Shown one piece after another: positions 61,611 to 64,000 of a DNA stretch of 64,000 bases. Positions within the stretch are counted from its first letter, which is position 1; each line of letters opens with the position of its first letter. The position numbers and the translations under genes are program-made. Under the pieces are notes generated by a model. It saw nothing but the letters and a program-made list of their open reading frames with translations. It searched no databases and was not told the origin of the DNA. The DNA lies in the NCBI GenBank assembly GCA_019359235.1, contig JAHHHT010000001.1, positions 310,001 through 374,000 of the forward strand. Direction: 5' to 3'. The DNA is from Oscillatoria princeps RMCB-10. Lineage in GTDB: Bacteria > Cyanobacteriota > Cyanobacteriia > Cyanobacteriales > Oscillatoriaceae.

Positions 61611-63257
61611 CTAGGGTGCCGGCACTGTCCACCAGGCGAGTGCGTAGGGTTGGGTGGCTTGATTAACTTGCCCGGCAAACTGCACCCGAATTTTATAGCG
61701 CCCGGTTTGCGGGATGGGGTAGAAAATGTGCTCTGCGCTGTCAGTGGCGCTGACAGAAGCCCGCACACTCTTGGCTGGGTCGCTTTCGTCAGCTGGCATT
61801 ATATAGAGGTCGAGGTTGTTCAGCCCCAAGTCGCGAAAACCCTCACCCTGATCATACTCACCATTATTATTAGTGTCTTCTAGTTCCACCAGCCGGTTCC
61901 ACGCCAGGGTAATGGCGACAAAACTCCCCTGCTGCAAGGGTTTCTCCAGCACGTACTCTTGAATTGAGGGCTGGGGGCTCCCCCCTGGCTCGCTTGCCAA
62001 AGAGGCGCTTACTGCGCTATAATCCCACCCCACCGGCGGCACGGGGGCGGTGGGGTTCCACTCGCCGGGACTGAACTGCTGGTAAGCCCGGAAGGCGTTG
62101 AGATGTCCGGTTCCCATTTGGGCGTGCAGGGGGATAGCCGGGTCTTGGTAAGCGTCGGAAGCTAGCCAGTCGCGGCTGTCTTTGTCTGTAATGGTGCGGC
62201 TCATGCCCAGGCGCAGCCCGTCGCCGCTGTCTTTGATTTTGTCAGCTGAGTTGAGCAAGACGGCTTTCATCACTTCGTGCTGGCGAGCGTCCAAGCTCCA
62301 GTTGGGCTGCTTGCTGCGCAGCTGGCGGTCGCCAAATTCTTGCAGCAGGGCGACGGTTGCGGTGACGTGGGGGGCGGCGAAACTGGTGCCGGTGGCGCGG
62401 GTGACGCTTCCGTCCAGGTTGAGCAGGGCGACGTCCCGACCGGGGGCTAGCAGGCAGACTGACCGGCGCGGACCGAGATTCCCTTCTACGCCAGCCAGCC
62501 GGCGGGCGAATCCGGTGAATGTGCTGCCCAAGTTGGCAACGTCAACCCGAGAGAACATTCCCCCCTCTATACCGCTGAAGGCAATATTGACGCCGTTGAA
62601 ATTGTCGGTGGGAATGGGGATGCCGCCTGTGCCCTGATTGCCGGCAATCACATACAGGACATTGTGGACGCGGGCTGACCAGTCGATGCACTGGGTCAGT
62701 GGGGCGTTGCCATCCAAGACCGGCTCGGGGCGGGGATCGAGGCTGAGGGGTTCGCCAAAGCTGAAGTTAATCGCTCGCACGTCGCCGCCGTTTTGCAGGG
62801 CGACGTGCTGGGTGGCCAAACACTCCAGCGCCTGCCGGTTTTTGCTGCGGCTGCTGGTGGCGGATGAAGCGTACAGCCGAGCTCCGGGTGCGACTCCCCG
62901 CAGGGCTTTGTCGGCGCTGATCATCACGGAAGCCACGTTTTGGGCGTGGGGATCGACGTTGGTGTTGGACTTGGGTGGGTTGTCGCCTTGGAACACCCGC
63001 GTCACCGCGACTGCCAGATCGTGGTCAACCGCTTTGTCCACACCAAACTGTCCGGGCCGGCCTATTTCTATCTGGCCAATCGCGATCTTGCGACCGAGCA
63101 AGTTATAAGGAGGCTGCTGCAACCTGAGGGCGTCGATGCCGGCAGCTCCCACAGAGGTGTCCAGGGCCCAGACCGCCACCGGCAGTCCCGCCAAGCCCGC
63201 AACCGCAACAAACCCTGCCAGTTTTTTAACAATTCTCAGCTGATTCAAGGCTACCAT
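61611..63257 (-). CDS. S8-like serine protease with Glu at the usual Asp position
   Basis: 548 residues with a secretion signal or anchor (KLAGFVAVAGLAGLPVAVWA). Subtilase-like domain about 50-400: AIGQIEIGRPG where subtilisins have VIDTG, His in DPHAQNVASVM, Asn in VIAGNQGTGG, Ser in ATGTSFAAPHV. The carboxylate of the triad would be Glu rather than Asp if the alignment is right. The C-terminal 130 residues form a beta-sandwich (SFVAITLAWNRLVELEDTNN, PADESDPAKSVRASVSATDS). Divergent from rpe, with about 100 nt between the starts. Confidence 0.85.
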   Translation of the reverse strand: MVALNQLRIVKKLAGFVAVAGLAGLPVAVWALDTSVGAAGIDALRLQQPPYNLLGRKIAIGQIEIGRPGQFGVDKAVDHDLAVAVTRVFQGDNPPKSNTNVDPHAQNVASVMISADKALRGVAPGARLYASSATSSRSKNRQALECLATQHVALQNGGDVRAINFSFGEPLSLDPRPEPVLDGNAPLTQCIDWSARVHNVLYVIAGNQGTGGIPIPTDNFNGVNIAFSGIEGGMFSRVDVANLGSTFTGFARRLAGVEGNLGPRRSVCLLAPGRDVALLNLDGSVTRATGTSFAAPHVTATVALLQEFGDRQLRSKQPNWSLDARQHEVMKAVLLNSADKIKDSGDGLRLGMSRTITDKDSRDWLASDAYQDPAIPLHAQMGTGHLNAFRAYQQFSPGEWNPTAPVPPVGWDYSAVSASLASEPGGSPQPSIQEYVLEKPLQQGSFVAITLAWNRLVELEDTNNNGEYDQGEGFRDLGLNNLDLYIMPADESDPAKSVRASVSATDSAEHIFYPIPQTGRYKIRVQFAGQVNQATQPYALAWWTVPAP

Positions 63258-63358
63258 CTTCCTAAATTTGCCAATCAGGCGTGCGCGGGTTACTTTAAAG
63301 AACTATAAATATTTTGTTAAACTGATTGCGAAACGTGACGCAGGAGACACCGCCAACC

Positions 63359-64000
63359 ATGACACCAGCACCATCCCGAAAGCCTATAGTTATTGCTCCA
63401 TCTATCTTATCAGCGGATTTCAGCCGTCTGGGAGAAGAGATTCGCGCCGTGGACTCTGCTGGCGCAGACTGGATACACGTCGATGTCATGGACGGTCGCT
63501 TTGTCCCCAATATAACGATTGGGCCGCTGATTGTGGAAGCCATACGCCCGGTGACCAAGAAGCCGCTGGATGTCCACCTGATGATTGTGGAGCCGGAAAA
63601 GTACGTTGAGGACTTTGCTAAGGCGGGGGCTGATATGATCTCGGTTCACGCCGAACACAACGCTTCGCCGCACCTGCACCGCACTCTCTGCCAGATTCGG
63701 GAACTGGGCAAGCTTGCCGGTGTGGTTCTCAACCCTTCCACTCCTCTGGAACTGATTGACTATGTGCTGGAAGTCTGCGATTTGGTGCTGATCATGAGTG
63801 TCAACCCGGGCTTCGGCGGGCAGAGCTTTATCCCGGCAGTGGTGCCCAAAATCCGCAAGCTGCGCCAGATGTGCGACGAGCGCGGACTCGACCCCTGGAT
63901 TGAGGTGGATGGCGGCTTGAAGGGGAACAATACCTGGCAAGTCCTGGAAGCCGGTGCCAATGCTATTGTGGCCGGCTCCGCTGTGTTCAAGGCCAAGAGC
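63359..64000 (+). CDS. rpe: Ribulose-phosphate 3-epimerase, 3' end outside window
   Basis: At least 214 residues, still open at the right edge. [80 protein letters not shown] and [10 protein letters not shown] are the family blocks, covering the His and Asp metal ligands and active-site residues. Interconverts ribulose-5-P and xylulose-5-P in the Calvin cycle and pentose phosphate pathway. ATG at 63359 with CAGGAG about 12 nt upstream. Only a few C-terminal residues are missing. Confidence 0.97.
   Translation, partial: MTPAPSRKPIVIAPSILSADFSRLGEEIRAVDSAGADWIHVDVMDGRFVPNITIGPLIVEAIRPVTKKPLDVHLMIVEPEKYVEDFAKAGADMISVHAEHNASPHLHRTLCQIRELGKLAGVVLNPSTPLELIDYVLEVCDLVLIMSVNPGFGGQSFIPAVVPKIRKLRQMCDERGLDPWIEVDGGLKGNNTWQVLEAGANAIVAGSAVFKAKS

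Overview
The window looks like the chromosome of a filamentous cyanobacterium. The grounds are the gene content (cyanobacteriochrome-like GAF histidine kinases, geranylgeranyl-reductase-type flavoproteins, a COP23-domain protein, cyanobacterial NB-ARC and DYNDIIFQV-type proteins), the presence of GCGATCGC (HIP1) sites, short tandem heptamer repeats in the intergenes, and a very strong excess of the hexamer RCCGGY (usually as CACCGGCA/TGCCGGTG). About a quarter of the window is non-coding and full of small repeats, gene relics and hairpin elements.

Layout. 1-15.1 kb: the end of a helical-repeat protein and two large GAF-GAF-histidine kinases (1353-4454, 12016-14889). Between them lie an APC permease, a PrpF-like isomerase, a coiled-coil protein, a 5'-truncated thioester reductase and several decayed pieces of a third histidine kinase. 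15.1-23.8 kb: a NADAR protein, then DUF4129, DUF4350, MoxR ATPase, DUF58, SpoIIM-like, a membrane protein and an RDD protein, a recognisable MoxR/DUF58 envelope-associated module. 23.8-31.5 kb: two tandem geranylgeranyl-reductase paralogues, the pyrH-frr operon with a 14-nt overlap, a thioredoxin-fold protein, an agmatinase-family enzyme and an alpha/beta hydrolase. 32-40.8 kb: a 1697-residue NB-ARC STAND protein with about 35 near-identical repeats of 31-32 residues, an Rpn/PD-(D/E)XK-like protein and an orphan DNA methyltransferase. 41-49.5 kb: a secreted COP23 protein, a truncated glycosyltransferase copy, a frameshifted gene, and a two-gene unit of a subtilisin-repeat-NlpC/P60-like fusion overlapping a membrane-anchored partner. 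50-55.8 kb: a carrier-thioesterase didomain protein, a second thioesterase with a Cys nucleophile, a glycosyltransferase and a second subtilisin. 56-64 kb: twin leucine-rich-repeat proteins, an LCP-family cell-wall enzyme, a third subtilisin and the start of rpe, which runs off the end.

The most interesting candidates are: the subtilisin-repeat-papain-like fusion with its overlapping downstream gene, which resembles a polymorphic-toxin/immunity pair; the NB-ARC protein, whose repeats vary mainly at one short segment; the graveyard of histidine-kinase fragments; and several families of small inverted-repeat elements. Many genes here are broken (both long subtilisins near their N-termini, a glycosyltransferase, a reductase, a hypothetical gene), so the region appears to be decaying and being reshuffled by repeats.
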